A stretch of 64,000 nt of DNA. Origin: Myxococcota bacterium. GTDB taxonomy: Bacteria; Myxococcota_A; UBA796; UBA9615; JAKLKC01. A program made the position numbers and the translations under genes. The stretch covers positions 291 to 64,290 of the forward strand of contig JAKLKC010000027.1 in the NCBI GenBank assembly GCA_023150875.1, in the 5' to 3' direction. Shown one piece after another: positions 37,559 through 46,186 of this stretch. The notes below the pieces were generated by a model. The model was not told the DNA's origin. It did not search any database and saw only the letters and a program-made list of their open reading frames with translations. Position 1 is the first letter of the stretch; each line of letters starts with the position of its first letter.

Positions 37559-39457
37559 ATGATCCGAGGTCGTGGCGATGCGCCGTGGGTCCTGATCCTC
37601 CTGGCGGCGGTCGCCTACGGGGCGGCGTTCGCCCTGTGGATGGACCTGCCCTCCCGCTGGGCCGCCGAGATCCCCCACGGCCGCAACGAGGACTGGGACT
37701 GGCAGCTCACCTTCTACGAGGTGTGCCGCGTCACCCTCCTGCGCTTCGGGCAGGCGCCCCTGTGGAACCCCTACACCCAGGGCGGCGTGCCCATGCTGGC
37801 CAACCCCGAGTCCCCCTTCCTCTACCCCGGCTTCCTGCTGGTCCTGGCCCTGGGGACTGGCCCCGGGCTGCGCCTGTGGGTGTGGGCGCACATGGTGCTC
37901 GGCGCGGCGGGAGCCGCGGGCCTGGCCCGGGCGTCGGGGGTGAGGCCGTGGGTCAGCCTCCTCGCCCCCGTCCCCTGGCTGATGGCGGCCTTCGTCCCCG
38001 GCTTCATCGCCTACGGCCACATCATGTTCCTCGCGGTGGCGTGGCTGCCCTGGCTGCTGCTGGCCCTGCCCCTCCGGCCCGGCCCCACGCGCCGGGCCGC
38101 GCTCGCCGCCCTCGCCCTGGCCATGACCCTCCTGATGGGGGGCCACTACGTGTTCCTGTACGGCGCCCTGCTGGTGGGGCTGGCGGCCCTGTGGAGGCTG
38201 CCGGTGGGGATGGGGACCCGGGCGGTGGTGGTGGGGTGGCTGGCCCTGGACGTGGTCCTCGCCGGCCAGCGGGGCCCCGCCTGGAAGTGGGGACTCGTGG
38301 CGGGGGGCGCCGTGACCCTGGGGGCGGCCCTGGCGGCGGAGCGGGTGAAGCCCCGCTGGCTCGCCCGGCGCGCCCTGGACGTCATCGGGACCGCGGCGTC
38401 GGTGGTGGCCCCCGCCGTCCTCCTGGTGGCCGTCAAGCTGCTCCCGGGGCAGGTCCTCCTGGGCCGGGCGGAGCGCCTCACCGACGTGCCCACCGCCCGC
38501 GCCCAGGACGCCTTCGACGCGGCGCGCCTCTGGGAGGTCTGGCTGGGCGCGGTGCCCCGCCCCTCGGGACACGAGGGGCACGAGGTGTACGGCTCCGCCT
38601 GGCCCCTGGCGCTGGCCCTGGTGGGGGCCGTCGCGGGGGGGAGGCCCGGACTGGGCTTCGCCGGCGGGGCGCTGCTCTTCCTCGGGCTCTCCCTGGCGGA
38701 CAACCTGCCCGTGGACTACGCCTCGGTCCTCCACTCCCTGCCGGGGTTCTCGCTCTTCCGCGTCACCGAGCGGTACGCGCTGGTGTACTCGATGTTCGTG
38801 GGCCTGGGGGCGGCGGCGGGGGTGGAGGCGGTCCTCCGGCTCGTCGCGCGGATCCGGCTCCCCCTGGGGCTGGGAGCGGCTGTGGCCACGGGCCTGCTGG
38901 CGTGGGGCAGCTTCCGTTACGTCGACACCGTCTGGACCGCCCACGGCCCCGACGCGCGCCTCGGGGTGAGGAGCTCCCCTCCCGAGACGCCGCCCTGGAG
39001 CCCTTTCGCACAGGTGGAGGGGGAGGAGAGCAACTTCGACTCGGTGCGGCGCAACCGGGGCCGCCTCGACTGCTGGACCACCGCCTGGCTCGCGGACGGG
39101 GCGCCGGGGCTGGAGGCGGAGGGGGCACCCGGCTACCGGGGCGAGGTGTACGCCGAGGGGCCTGCCCGGGTCCGGGAGGTCCGGCTCGCCCCGGGCCGGG
39201 TGGGGGCGGCGGTGGAGGTCGACGGCCCCGCCGAGCTGCGGGTGAACCAGAACCACTTCCCGGGGTGGAGGGCCCGGGTCCCGGGGGGTGCCCCCCTGAC
39301 CGTCGCGGAGCGGGACGGGATCGTCGCCGTCGAACTTCCCCCGGGGTCCTACGACGTGGACCTGCGATACGCGCCGCCGGGCCTGCTCCCGGGCGCGTCG
39401 GGTTCCCTGGCGGGGTTGGCGCTGGTGGGGTGGGCGCTCCGCCGCCGGGACCGGTGA
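37559..39457 (+). CDS. YfhO-like polytopic membrane protein
   Basis: 632 aa from ATG 37559. An N-terminal helix (VLILLAAVAYGAAFALWMDL) precedes a large loop with NPYTQGGVPMLANPESPFLY, the signature of YfhO-type proteins, whose relatives handle undecaprenyl-linked sugars. About ten further helices follow (FLAVAWLPWLLLALPLRPGP; LAMTLLMGGHYVFLYGALLV). A C-terminal beta-rich periplasmic domain (RVNQNHFPGWRARVPGG, VAVELPPGSYDVDLRYAPPG) and a last helix end the protein. A role in glycosylating a surface polymer is likely from family knowledge. Confidence 0.75.
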   Translation: MIRGRGDAPWVLILLAAVAYGAAFALWMDLPSRWAAEIPHGRNEDWDWQLTFYEVCRVTLLRFGQAPLWNPYTQGGVPMLANPESPFLYPGFLLVLALGTGPGLRLWVWAHMVLGAAGAAGLARASGVRPWVSLLAPVPWLMAAFVPGFIAYGHIMFLAVAWLPWLLLALPLRPGPTRRAALAALALAMTLLMGGHYVFLYGALLVGLAALWRLPVGMGTRAVVVGWLALDVVLAGQRGPAWKWGLVAGGAVTLGAALAAERVKPRWLARRALDVIGTAASVVAPAVLLVAVKLLPGQVLLGRAERLTDVPTARAQDAFDAARLWEVWLGAVPRPSGHEGHEVYGSAWPLALALVGAVAGGRPGLGFAGGALLFLGLSLADNLPVDYASVLHSLPGFSLFRVTERYALVYSMFVGLGAAAGVEAVLRLVARIRLPLGLGAAVATGLLAWGSFRYVDTVWTAHGPDARLGVRSSPPETPPWSPFAQVEGEESNFDSVRRNRGRLDCWTTAWLADGAPGLEAEGAPGYRGEVYAEGPARVREVRLAPGRVGAAVEVDGPAELRVNQNHFPGWRARVPGGAPLTVAERDGIVAVELPPGSYDVDLRYAPPGLLPGASGSLAGLALVGWALRRRDR

Positions 39458-39546
39458 AGCCCGGCCACCGGCCGGCCCCCGCGAAACCACGGCCCCCCAC
39501 GCATACTCCCATGGGCTCGCGGGCGATGCCGGCGGAAGGGAGGCGG

Positions 39547-41418
39547 ATGAGGAAGGAGAGACCGACGTGGGTCCCGGTGCAGGGGGTGGCCGCCGCGACC
39601 CTCCTGGCCCTGGCGGGGGCCTGCGGCCCCGACGAGCCGGGGTTCACGCCCACCGACGACGACGCCACCGGCGATGACGACACGGGTGACGACGACGCCT
39701 CCGACGACGACGACGCCACCGGCGACGACGACGACGCGGTCCACGGGGATCCCATCACCCACGAGGCGTCCTTCCCCCTCGTGGCGCCGGAGGGGGGGCC
39801 GGTGGAGGTGGTGGGCGCCCTCAAGGTGGACGGGTGGCTCTACACCTTCGGACAGGGGGGGCTCTTCGTCTTCGACGCGTCGGAGCCGACCCAGCCGGTC
39901 CCGGTGGCGGAGCAGCCGGGGGGACCGCGGGTGAACCGCCTCGCCGCCGGCCCGGGGAGCTGGCTCGCCGGGATCGGGGACGCGGGGCAAGCACAGGGCG
40001 GCCTGGTCGTCTTCGACGCCTCCGAGCCGTCGACGCCCGTGGAGGCGAGGCGCGAACTCCTGGACGGGCTCCCGGCGGACGTGGCGACGGTGGGAGACGA
40101 GTGGTGGGTGTGCGTCCGGGACCGGGGCATCGAGAGGATGGCCCCCTCCCTGGACGCGCCGCTGCTCCTGGACACGCTCCCGGAGTTCGAGGGCTGCACC
40201 GCCCTGGCGGTCTCCGGCGACCTCGTCGCGGTGGGCACGGCGACCCCCGGCGTGGCCCTGATCGACGCCGCGACGCCCGCGTCACCGGTCCCCCTGGGGG
40301 AGGTCCCCGTGGACGGGACCGTCCAGGACCTGTCGTGGCAGGGTGACCGCCTGTTCGCCGCCCTGGGGAGCGCGGGCGTCGCCGCGTTCGACGCGACCGG
40401 GGACGGACCCCCCGTCCTCGCCGGCGAGGCCGACCCGGGGTGGGTGGCGTTCGGGATCTCCGCGGTCGGCGACGTCGCCTTCGTGGCGGGCATGACCCAC
40501 CTCCTGGCCCTGGACTTCGCCGTCCCCGGGGCCCCCGTCCTCGTCGCCGTGGAGACCGCCCCCAACATCGGCCTCGGGGTGCTGGCCGAGGGGGACGCGG
40601 TGTGGCTCGCCGACTGGGGGGTCTTCGACGCCTACCGGTTCCACCCCGGCCTCGTCTCCCCGGAGATCGAGGTCCGACCGGATGGGGAGCTGTTCCTGGC
40701 GGCGACGGACACCGGCGCGGAGGCGGTGCTGGAGGTGCTGAACGTCGGCCACGAGGAGCTCCGGGCGACGTTCCCGACCTCGGGGGCCGGCCTCACGTTC
40801 TCCCCCTCCGAGGTCGTGCTCCCCCCCGGCCAGAGGGTGGACGTGGAGGTCGCCTACGGGGGGGAGGGTCCGCTGTTCGCCGAGGTGGATCTCGCCACCA
40901 ACGACCCCGACGAGGCCATCCTTCGGAAGACCGTCCGGTTCGATCCGGAGGGCCTCGGTCCCGGGAGCCCGGCGCCCGACTTCACGCTGCCCCTGCTGGA
41001 GGGAGGCACCGTCACCCTGTCGCAGGTGGCGTCCACCCACGTCGGCGTCCTCCTGTACTTCTTCACCACCTGGTGACCCACCTGCGGTCTGGAGGCTCCA
41101 GACCTGGAGACGGTGTTCTGGCAGGGGTACGGGGACGAGGGGCTGGCTGTGCTGGGGGTCGACGTGGCCTGGCTGGGCAACCAGACCGAGGTCCAGGTCC
41201 GGGACTGGGCGGAGGCCATGGGCGTGACCTTCCCCATCGCCCTGGACGGAGACTCCGAGCGCGTCTACGAGAGCTACACCCGCAGCGTCGGGATCGGCGA
41301 GGGCTCCATCACGTTCAAGGCCCTCGTGGACGGCGACATGACCGTGCGCTACCTGTCGTGGGACGTGGAGCAGGAGGAGCTGGTGGGGCTGGTGGAGGAG
41401 CTGATCGCCGGGGGGTAG
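39547..41418 (+). CDS. Selenocysteine-containing lipoprotein: beta-propeller fused to a thioredoxin-fold domain (UxxC)
   Basis: About 623 aa when TGA at 41074-41076 is read as selenocysteine (residue 510). ATG 39547 gives a signal peptide ending in LALAGAC (Cys26); ATGs at 39511 and 39526 are possible. An Asp-rich linker (about 33-65), an LVIVD-like propeller (LFVFDASEPTQPVPVAEQPG, LVVFDASEPSTPVEARREL), an Ig-like domain (about 375-460) and a redoxin domain follow. The redoxin domain opens with GSPAPDFTLPLLEGG, continues LLYFFTTW-Sec-PTCGLEAPDLE and keeps the fold in the same frame (LAVLGVDVAWLGNQTEVQVR) to TAG at 41416. Relatives have WCxxC, so Sec replaces the first Cys. A perfect hairpin follows the TGA. 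The usual cis-Pro loop is not obvious. Probably a surface thiol oxidoreductase. Confidence 0.87.
41086..41104 (+). promoter_or_regulatory. Bacterial SECIS-like hairpin behind the in-frame TGA
   Basis: GGTCTGGA and TCCAGACC pair perfectly (eight base pairs) around GGC. The stem starts nine bases after the TGA, and the apical loop begins 17 bases after it, with G at the first loop positions. A small apical loop with an early G about 16-37 bases downstream is the known bacterial SECIS rule read by SelB. The hairpin lies inside the coding sequence, as in other bacterial selenoprotein genes. Confidence 0.82.
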
Positions 41419-41514
41419 CCGCCGCCCCCGCCCTTGCGCCCCCGCCCGCCGGACGTGTACAACCCGCGGACAGCGGTGGGCCCCGCAGGTCCCCCCCGCG
41501 CGGGAGCGTGTCGA

Positions 41515-43266
41515 GTGGCGGAAGTCAGCGGCGGAGAGGTGATCGCGCGGATGCTCCTGAAGGAGGGCGTCGCGCGGGTCTTCGGGATCATCGACGGGAC
41601 CTACTTCGGGTTCTACGAGGCGCTGCACCGGCTGGGGATCGAGATCGTCACGCCCCGCCACGAGGCGTCTGCGGCCCACATGGCGGGGGCATACGCGCGG
41701 TTGACCGGCAGGCTCGGCGTCTGCATGGCGAGCAACGGGCCGGGGGTGGCCAACCTGCTGCCGGGGCTGGTGGTGGAGCAGGCGGAGGGCAACCGCGTCC
41801 TGGCGATCACCAGCGCCCGCCGCCCGGGGATCATGTATCCGGACCGGGGCGGCGCGTACCAGTGCTTCGACCAGAGCGGCGTGATCGGCAGGATCGCCAA
41901 GTGGAGCGCGGCGGCCTCGTCGTTCGATCGGGTCCCCGAGCTGATGCGGAAGGCGCTGCGGCAGAGCTGGGAGGGCAGGCCGGGGGTGGTCCACCTGGAC
42001 GTGCCCGAGAACGTGATGAACGGCAAGGTCAAGGCCGACGTCGCCTTCTGGGAGCCCCACCAGTACCGTCGCACGGCCCCCGCCACTCCCTCGGCGGACC
42101 AGGTCGAGGCGGCGGCCTCGGCCCTGGCCGAGTCCCGGGCGCCCCTGATCCACGCCGGCAGCGGAGTGCTGCACGCAGGCGCCCACGACGCCCTGCGGCG
42201 GGTCGCCGAGCTGCTCCAGGCGCCGGTGACCACGAGCTGGGGGGCGAGGGGCGCCCTCTCCGAGACCTCGCCCCTGGCGATCCCCATGCCCCACGTCAAG
42301 CTGAACCACACGGTCCGCAACGACGCCGACGTGGCGCTCATCGTGGGGTCCCGGGTGGGCGAGACGGACTGGTGGGGCAAGCCGCCCTACTGGCGCAAGG
42401 CGTCGGAACAGACCACGATCCAGGTGGACGTGGACGCCCAGGCGCTGGGGCTGAACCGGCCGGCGGACCAGCCGGTCCTGGCGGACGCCCGCACCTTCCT
42501 GGAGCTCTTGGGGGACGCCCTGGAGGGCAGGGCGCGGGCCGACCGGATGGAGGCGCGTCGGGCCCGGATCGCCTCCTGCGCCAAGGCGATGGCGGCGGAC
42601 CGCGCCGGCTGGGACAAGGCCCTGTCGGACATGGCGGTCCCCATGCACCCCGCCCACATCGCCACCGCGTGCCGGCAGGTCTTCCCCGCGGACTCGGTCC
42701 TGGTGGCCGACGGCGGGAACGCGACGATCTGGGCGATGTTCTACCACCAGGTCCGGGTGCCCAACACGCTCCTGTCCACGTTCAAGTTCGGGATGCTCGG
42801 GGCGGGGATGGCCCAGGCGGTGGGCGCGGCGGTGGCCCGGCCGGGGGCGCCGGTGTGTTGCATCATCGGCGACGGCGCGTTCGGGTTCCATCCCCAGGAG
42901 GTCGAGACGGCGGTCCGGAACGGCGCCCGGGTGGTGTACATCGTGCTGTGCGACCGGCAGTGGGGCATGGTGAAGATGAACCAGCAGTTCATGCTCCGCC
43001 CCTTCAAGACCATGCTGTTCAAGAGCCTGGGGCCCGACGAGACGATCAAGGCGGACCTCGGGGAGATCGAGTTCGACGCCCTGGGCCGGAGCATGGGGGC
43101 CCACGGCGAGAGGGTGTCGGATCCGGCGCTGCTCGGGCCCGCCCTGGAGCGCTCCCTGGCCTCGGGCCGGTGCGCGGTGGTCCACGTGGACGTGGACCCG
43201 GTGAAGCACATGTGGGCGCCGGGTCTGATCCACTTCAAGAAGATGCACGAGGAGCCCAAGGGCTGA
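41515..43266 (+). CDS. Thiamine-diphosphate-dependent enzyme, acetolactate-synthase/decarboxylase superfamily
   Basis: 583 aa from GTG 41515 (GGGAG at eight bases; the frame is open further upstream). Three domains are in order. The pyrimidine-binding domain has the catalytic Glu in VTPRHEASAAHMAGAYARLT and MASNGPGVANLLPGLVVEQA. The central domain starts around ADQVEAAASALAESRAPLIH. The diphosphate-binding domain has CCIIGDGAFGFHPQEVETAV, the Mg/ThDP motif, and RVVYIVLCDRQWGMVKMN. The canonical Asn pair after the GDG is replaced by CDRQ, also seen in some divergent decarboxylases. Substrate unknown. It overlaps the next gene by one base (TGATG), so the two products may act in one pathway. Confidence 0.85.
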   Translation: MAEVSGGEVIARMLLKEGVARVFGIIDGTYFGFYEALHRLGIEIVTPRHEASAAHMAGAYARLTGRLGVCMASNGPGVANLLPGLVVEQAEGNRVLAITSARRPGIMYPDRGGAYQCFDQSGVIGRIAKWSAAASSFDRVPELMRKALRQSWEGRPGVVHLDVPENVMNGKVKADVAFWEPHQYRRTAPATPSADQVEAAASALAESRAPLIHAGSGVLHAGAHDALRRVAELLQAPVTTSWGARGALSETSPLAIPMPHVKLNHTVRNDADVALIVGSRVGETDWWGKPPYWRKASEQTTIQVDVDAQALGLNRPADQPVLADARTFLELLGDALEGRARADRMEARRARIASCAKAMAADRAGWDKALSDMAVPMHPAHIATACRQVFPADSVLVADGGNATIWAMFYHQVRVPNTLLSTFKFGMLGAGMAQAVGAAVARPGAPVCCIIGDGAFGFHPQEVETAVRNGARVVYIVLCDRQWGMVKMNQQFMLRPFKTMLFKSLGPDETIKADLGEIEFDALGRSMGAHGERVSDPALLGPALERSLASGRCAVVHVDVDPVKHMWAPGLIHFKKMHEEPKG

Positions 43267-44321
43267 TGGAAGGCCCCGGCGTACCCCCACCGGCGGCGCG
43301 CCCGCCGGACGTCCTGGTGACGGGGGCGGCGGGTTACCTGGGTTCCCTGCTGGTGGCGGCCCTCGCCGAGGGGCGGGTCCCCGTCGGACGGGTCATGGCG
43401 GTCGACGTCCGCGACCCGCCGGCCGAGGCACGGAGGGACGGCGTCGAGTGGGTCCGGGCGGACGTCCGCTCCCCGGACGTGGCCGACGCCGTGTCTCGGT
43501 TCCGGCCCGGCGTGGTGGTCCACCTGGCCTCCATCGTCACCCCGGGGAAGGACAGCCACCGGGCCTTCGAGTACTCGGTGGACGTCCTCGGCACCGAGAA
43601 CGTGCTCCGCGCGTGCGCGGCGGCGTCGGTGGAGAGGATCGTCGTCACCTCCAGCGGGGCGGCCTACGGCTACCACGCCGACAACCCGCCGTGGATCGAC
43701 GAGGACCGGCCACTCCGGGGCAACCAGGAGTTCGCGTACTCCTGGCACAAGAGGCTGGTGGAGGAGATGCTGGCCCGGTGGCGGGTGGAGAGGCCGGAGC
43801 TGAGCCAGGTGGTGTTCCGTGTGGGCACCATCCTGGGCGAGACGACCCGCAACCAGATCACCGCCCTGTTCGAGAAGCGGCGACCCCTGGCGATCCGGGG
43901 CTCCGACAGCCCGTTCGTCTTCGTGTGGGACCAGGACGTGGTGGGGTGCATCCTGCGCGCCGTCGCCGGGGGCCCCGCGGGCGCCTACAACGTCGCCGGG
44001 GACGGGGCCCTGACCATCCACGAGATCGCGGCGCGCATGGGGAAGCGCTGCCGCGTGCTGCCGGCGTGGCTCCTGCGGGCCGCCCTGGCGGTGCTGAAGC
44101 CCCTTCGCCTCACCCGCTACGGCCCGGAGCAGCTCGACTTCCTGCGGTACCGGCCCGTGCTGGACAACGCCCGTCTCAAGTCGCGGTTCGGCTACGTCCC
44201 CCGGCTGACCTCTTCCCAGGTCTTCGACCTGTACCTCCGGGGAAGGGATCCCCCGCCGCGGTGGGGGAGGCATGGCCTCCCAGGCGGGTTGGAGGGGGCG
44301 GGCCCGGGGGGCCGGACTTGA
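43266..44321 (+). CDS. NAD-dependent epimerase/dehydratase (extended SDR)
   Basis: 351 aa from ATG 43266. The Rossmann motif is DVLVTGAAGYLGSLLVAALA; VVVHLASIVTPGKDSHRAFE and NVLRACAAASVERIVVTSSG follow the extended SDR pattern; the active site has the TSSG serine strand and YSWHK (Tyr-x3-Lys). The C-terminal half (GAYNVAGDGALTIHEIAARM) binds the substrate. The family acts on nucleotide sugars or steroid-like ketones. Coupling to the upstream ThDP enzyme suggests a shared small-molecule pathway rather than sugar-nucleotide metabolism. Confidence 0.85.
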   Translation: MEGPGVPPPAARPPDVLVTGAAGYLGSLLVAALAEGRVPVGRVMAVDVRDPPAEARRDGVEWVRADVRSPDVADAVSRFRPGVVVHLASIVTPGKDSHRAFEYSVDVLGTENVLRACAAASVERIVVTSSGAAYGYHADNPPWIDEDRPLRGNQEFAYSWHKRLVEEMLARWRVERPELSQVVFRVGTILGETTRNQITALFEKRRPLAIRGSDSPFVFVWDQDVVGCILRAVAGGPAGAYNVAGDGALTIHEIAARMGKRCRVLPAWLLRAALAVLKPLRLTRYGPEQLDFLRYRPVLDNARLKSRFGYVPRLTSSQVFDLYLRGRDPPPRWGRHGLPGGLEGAGPGGRT

Positions 44322-44351
44322 ATCCCGGGGGGGCGGCGCTAGCCAATCCCC

Positions 44352-46169
44352 ATGCGCCTCCTCCGCCGGCTGCTCACTGCGACCTCGTGCCTGGTTCTCG
44401 GTGGCTTCGCTCCGGGCGAGGTCCGCGCCGAGGCGAGCTTCGTCGAAGCGGCCGCCGAGCTGGGTCTGGGCGAAGTCACCAACCCCAACGACTCCGGAAC
44501 GAGCCAGCACGGCGGGGGCGTGGCGATGCTGGACTTCGACTTGGACGATTGGCCGGACCTGTACGTCGCCCGCAAGCAGCCGCCCAACCTGCTGTACCGG
44601 AACGTGGGGGGCACCTTCGAGGAGGTGACGGAGATCGGGGACGGCGCGGCCTACGGCCAGCCGTGGGTCGGGGTGGCCAGCGCCGACGTCGACGGCGATG
44701 GCTGGCCCGACCTGCTGCTGATGGGGGCCAGCGGGAACCGGCTTCTGCTGAACTCCGGCGGAGATGGGACCTTCGAGGAGGCACAGCACACCGGGATCGA
44801 GGAGGAGGGACGGGCCACCGTGGGGGCCGCCTTCGCGGACCTGGATCGGGACGGAGACCTCGACGCGTACGTCGCCGGCCACGCGCGGTGCGTGGAGCCG
44901 TTCCTGGAAGAGCCTCCGACCTTCGACTCGTACTCCAGCGACACGTGTCCCACCCCCGAGGACGTGTGTCTCGGGAACTTCCTCTACATCCAGGTCGCGC
45001 CCCTGGTGTTCGAGGAGAAAGGGCGGGAGCTGGGGGTCGACAACGACGGGTGCACCCTGGCCGTCGTCGCCAGCGACTTCGACGGCGACGGCTGGATCGA
45101 CCTGTACAGCGGGAACGACCACGGAGCGCGGGTGGAGCCCGACGGACTCTTCTGGAACGAGGGGGTGACGGACGGAGGGGAGCTCCGGGAGTTCAGCCTG
45201 GACCCGAACCGGCTCGTGCTCTTCAACATGGGCGTCGCCGTGGGCGACCCGGATCGGGACGGGGACCTCGACTACTACTTCTCCAACACCTACGCCAACA
45301 AGCTCTGGATGGGGGTCGCCCCCCGGGTCTACGTCGAGTCCCAGGACGTGGCCGGCGTCGCCGGCACGCTCAGTCCCAAGGTCTCATGGGGGACTGCCTT
45401 CGAGGACCTGGACCTGGACGGCTGGCCCGACCTCTTCGTCGCCAACACCAACCCCTACGACATCGTCTTCTGGAACCAGGGGGATGGCACCTTCGCGGAG
45501 GAGTGGCACGGACCCAAGCCCACGGACCAGGCGGCGGAGTTCGGGGCGGTCTTCGGCGACGTGGACGGAGACGGCGACGTGGACGTGGTCACCGGCGGCA
45601 TGACCCACCTGGAGAGCGACGCCGGGGATGGCTCGGTCCAGGTCTACCGGAACACCCTGGTCGCCGGACCCCACTGGCTCAAGGTCCGGCTGCGGGCCAC
45701 TACGGGTCACCCCGACGCCATCGGCGCCCGGATCCACCTGCGCGCGGGGGACGACGTCCAGGTCCAGGAGGTCTTCGGAGGGGGTAGCTTCGCCAGCGCC
45801 CCCTACCGGGTCAAGCACTTCGGACTGGGAGCCGCGGCGGTGGTGGACGAGCTGACCGTGTCCTGGCCCTCGGGGAGCGTGGAGGTGGCGACGGCGGTGG
45901 CGGTCGACCAGCTCCTGGACCTGGTGGAGGGGGAGCCCCCCCTGGAGCCCGCCGACGGCACGCCGGCCATCGGCGACGACGACTCCGCGCCGGCCGACGA
46001 CGATGCGGGGGCGTCCCAGGGGGGCGACGGCTACGAGGTCGGCCTGGACACCCCCGATCCCGTCGGGTGTCGCACCGGAGCGGGCGGGGCGGTGGGGAGC
46101 CCCGCGCTGGCGGTGCTCGGCGCCCTCGCCGGCCGGCGGCGGGCCGCCCGCCACCCGCGCCACCCCTGA
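44352..46169 (+). CDS. CRTAC1-like FG-GAP/VCBS repeat surface protein with MYXO-CTERM-like tail
   Basis: 605 aa from ATG 44352, with a signal peptide (LLTATSCLVLGGFAPGEVRA). At least seven FG-GAP calcium-binding repeats follow: DFDLDDWPDLYVA, DVDGDGWPDLLLM, DLDRDGDLDAYVA, DFDGDGWIDLYSG, DPDRDGDLDYYFS, DLDLDGWPDLFVA and DVDGDGDVDVVTG, forming a beta-propeller. An ASPIC/UnbV domain (HWLKVRLRATTGHPDAIGAR) comes next. An Asp-rich linker (GDDDSAPADDDAG) ends in GCRTGAGGAV, a hydrophobic helix and RRRAARH, the plan of the MYXO-CTERM sorting signal. It is probably exported, sorted at the outer membrane and involved in adhesion or ligand binding. Confidence 0.85.
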   Translation: MRLLRRLLTATSCLVLGGFAPGEVRAEASFVEAAAELGLGEVTNPNDSGTSQHGGGVAMLDFDLDDWPDLYVARKQPPNLLYRNVGGTFEEVTEIGDGAAYGQPWVGVASADVDGDGWPDLLLMGASGNRLLLNSGGDGTFEEAQHTGIEEEGRATVGAAFADLDRDGDLDAYVAGHARCVEPFLEEPPTFDSYSSDTCPTPEDVCLGNFLYIQVAPLVFEEKGRELGVDNDGCTLAVVASDFDGDGWIDLYSGNDHGARVEPDGLFWNEGVTDGGELREFSLDPNRLVLFNMGVAVGDPDRDGDLDYYFSNTYANKLWMGVAPRVYVESQDVAGVAGTLSPKVSWGTAFEDLDLDGWPDLFVANTNPYDIVFWNQGDGTFAEEWHGPKPTDQAAEFGAVFGDVDGDGDVDVVTGGMTHLESDAGDGSVQVYRNTLVAGPHWLKVRLRATTGHPDAIGARIHLRAGDDVQVQEVFGGGSFASAPYRVKHFGLGAAAVVDELTVSWPSGSVEVATAVAVDQLLDLVEGEPPLEPADGTPAIGDDDSAPADDDAGASQGGDGYEVGLDTPDPVGCRTGAGGAVGSPALAVLGALAGRRRAARHPRHP

Positions 46170-46186
46170 CGCCGCCCGGCCCGGGC

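Noticed and set aside
41113..41418. Separate small gene starting at GTG 41113, downstream of the TGA
   Set aside because: It has no ribosome-binding site and would begin inside the thioredoxin fold after its active site. The same frame joins the upstream gene through the TGA, and the conserved PTCGLEAPDLE lies before this GTG.
40282..43290. 1002-codon minus-strand frame opposite the selenoprotein and ThDP enzyme
   Set aside because: No motif or start signal, and the plus strand encodes clear families over the same bases.
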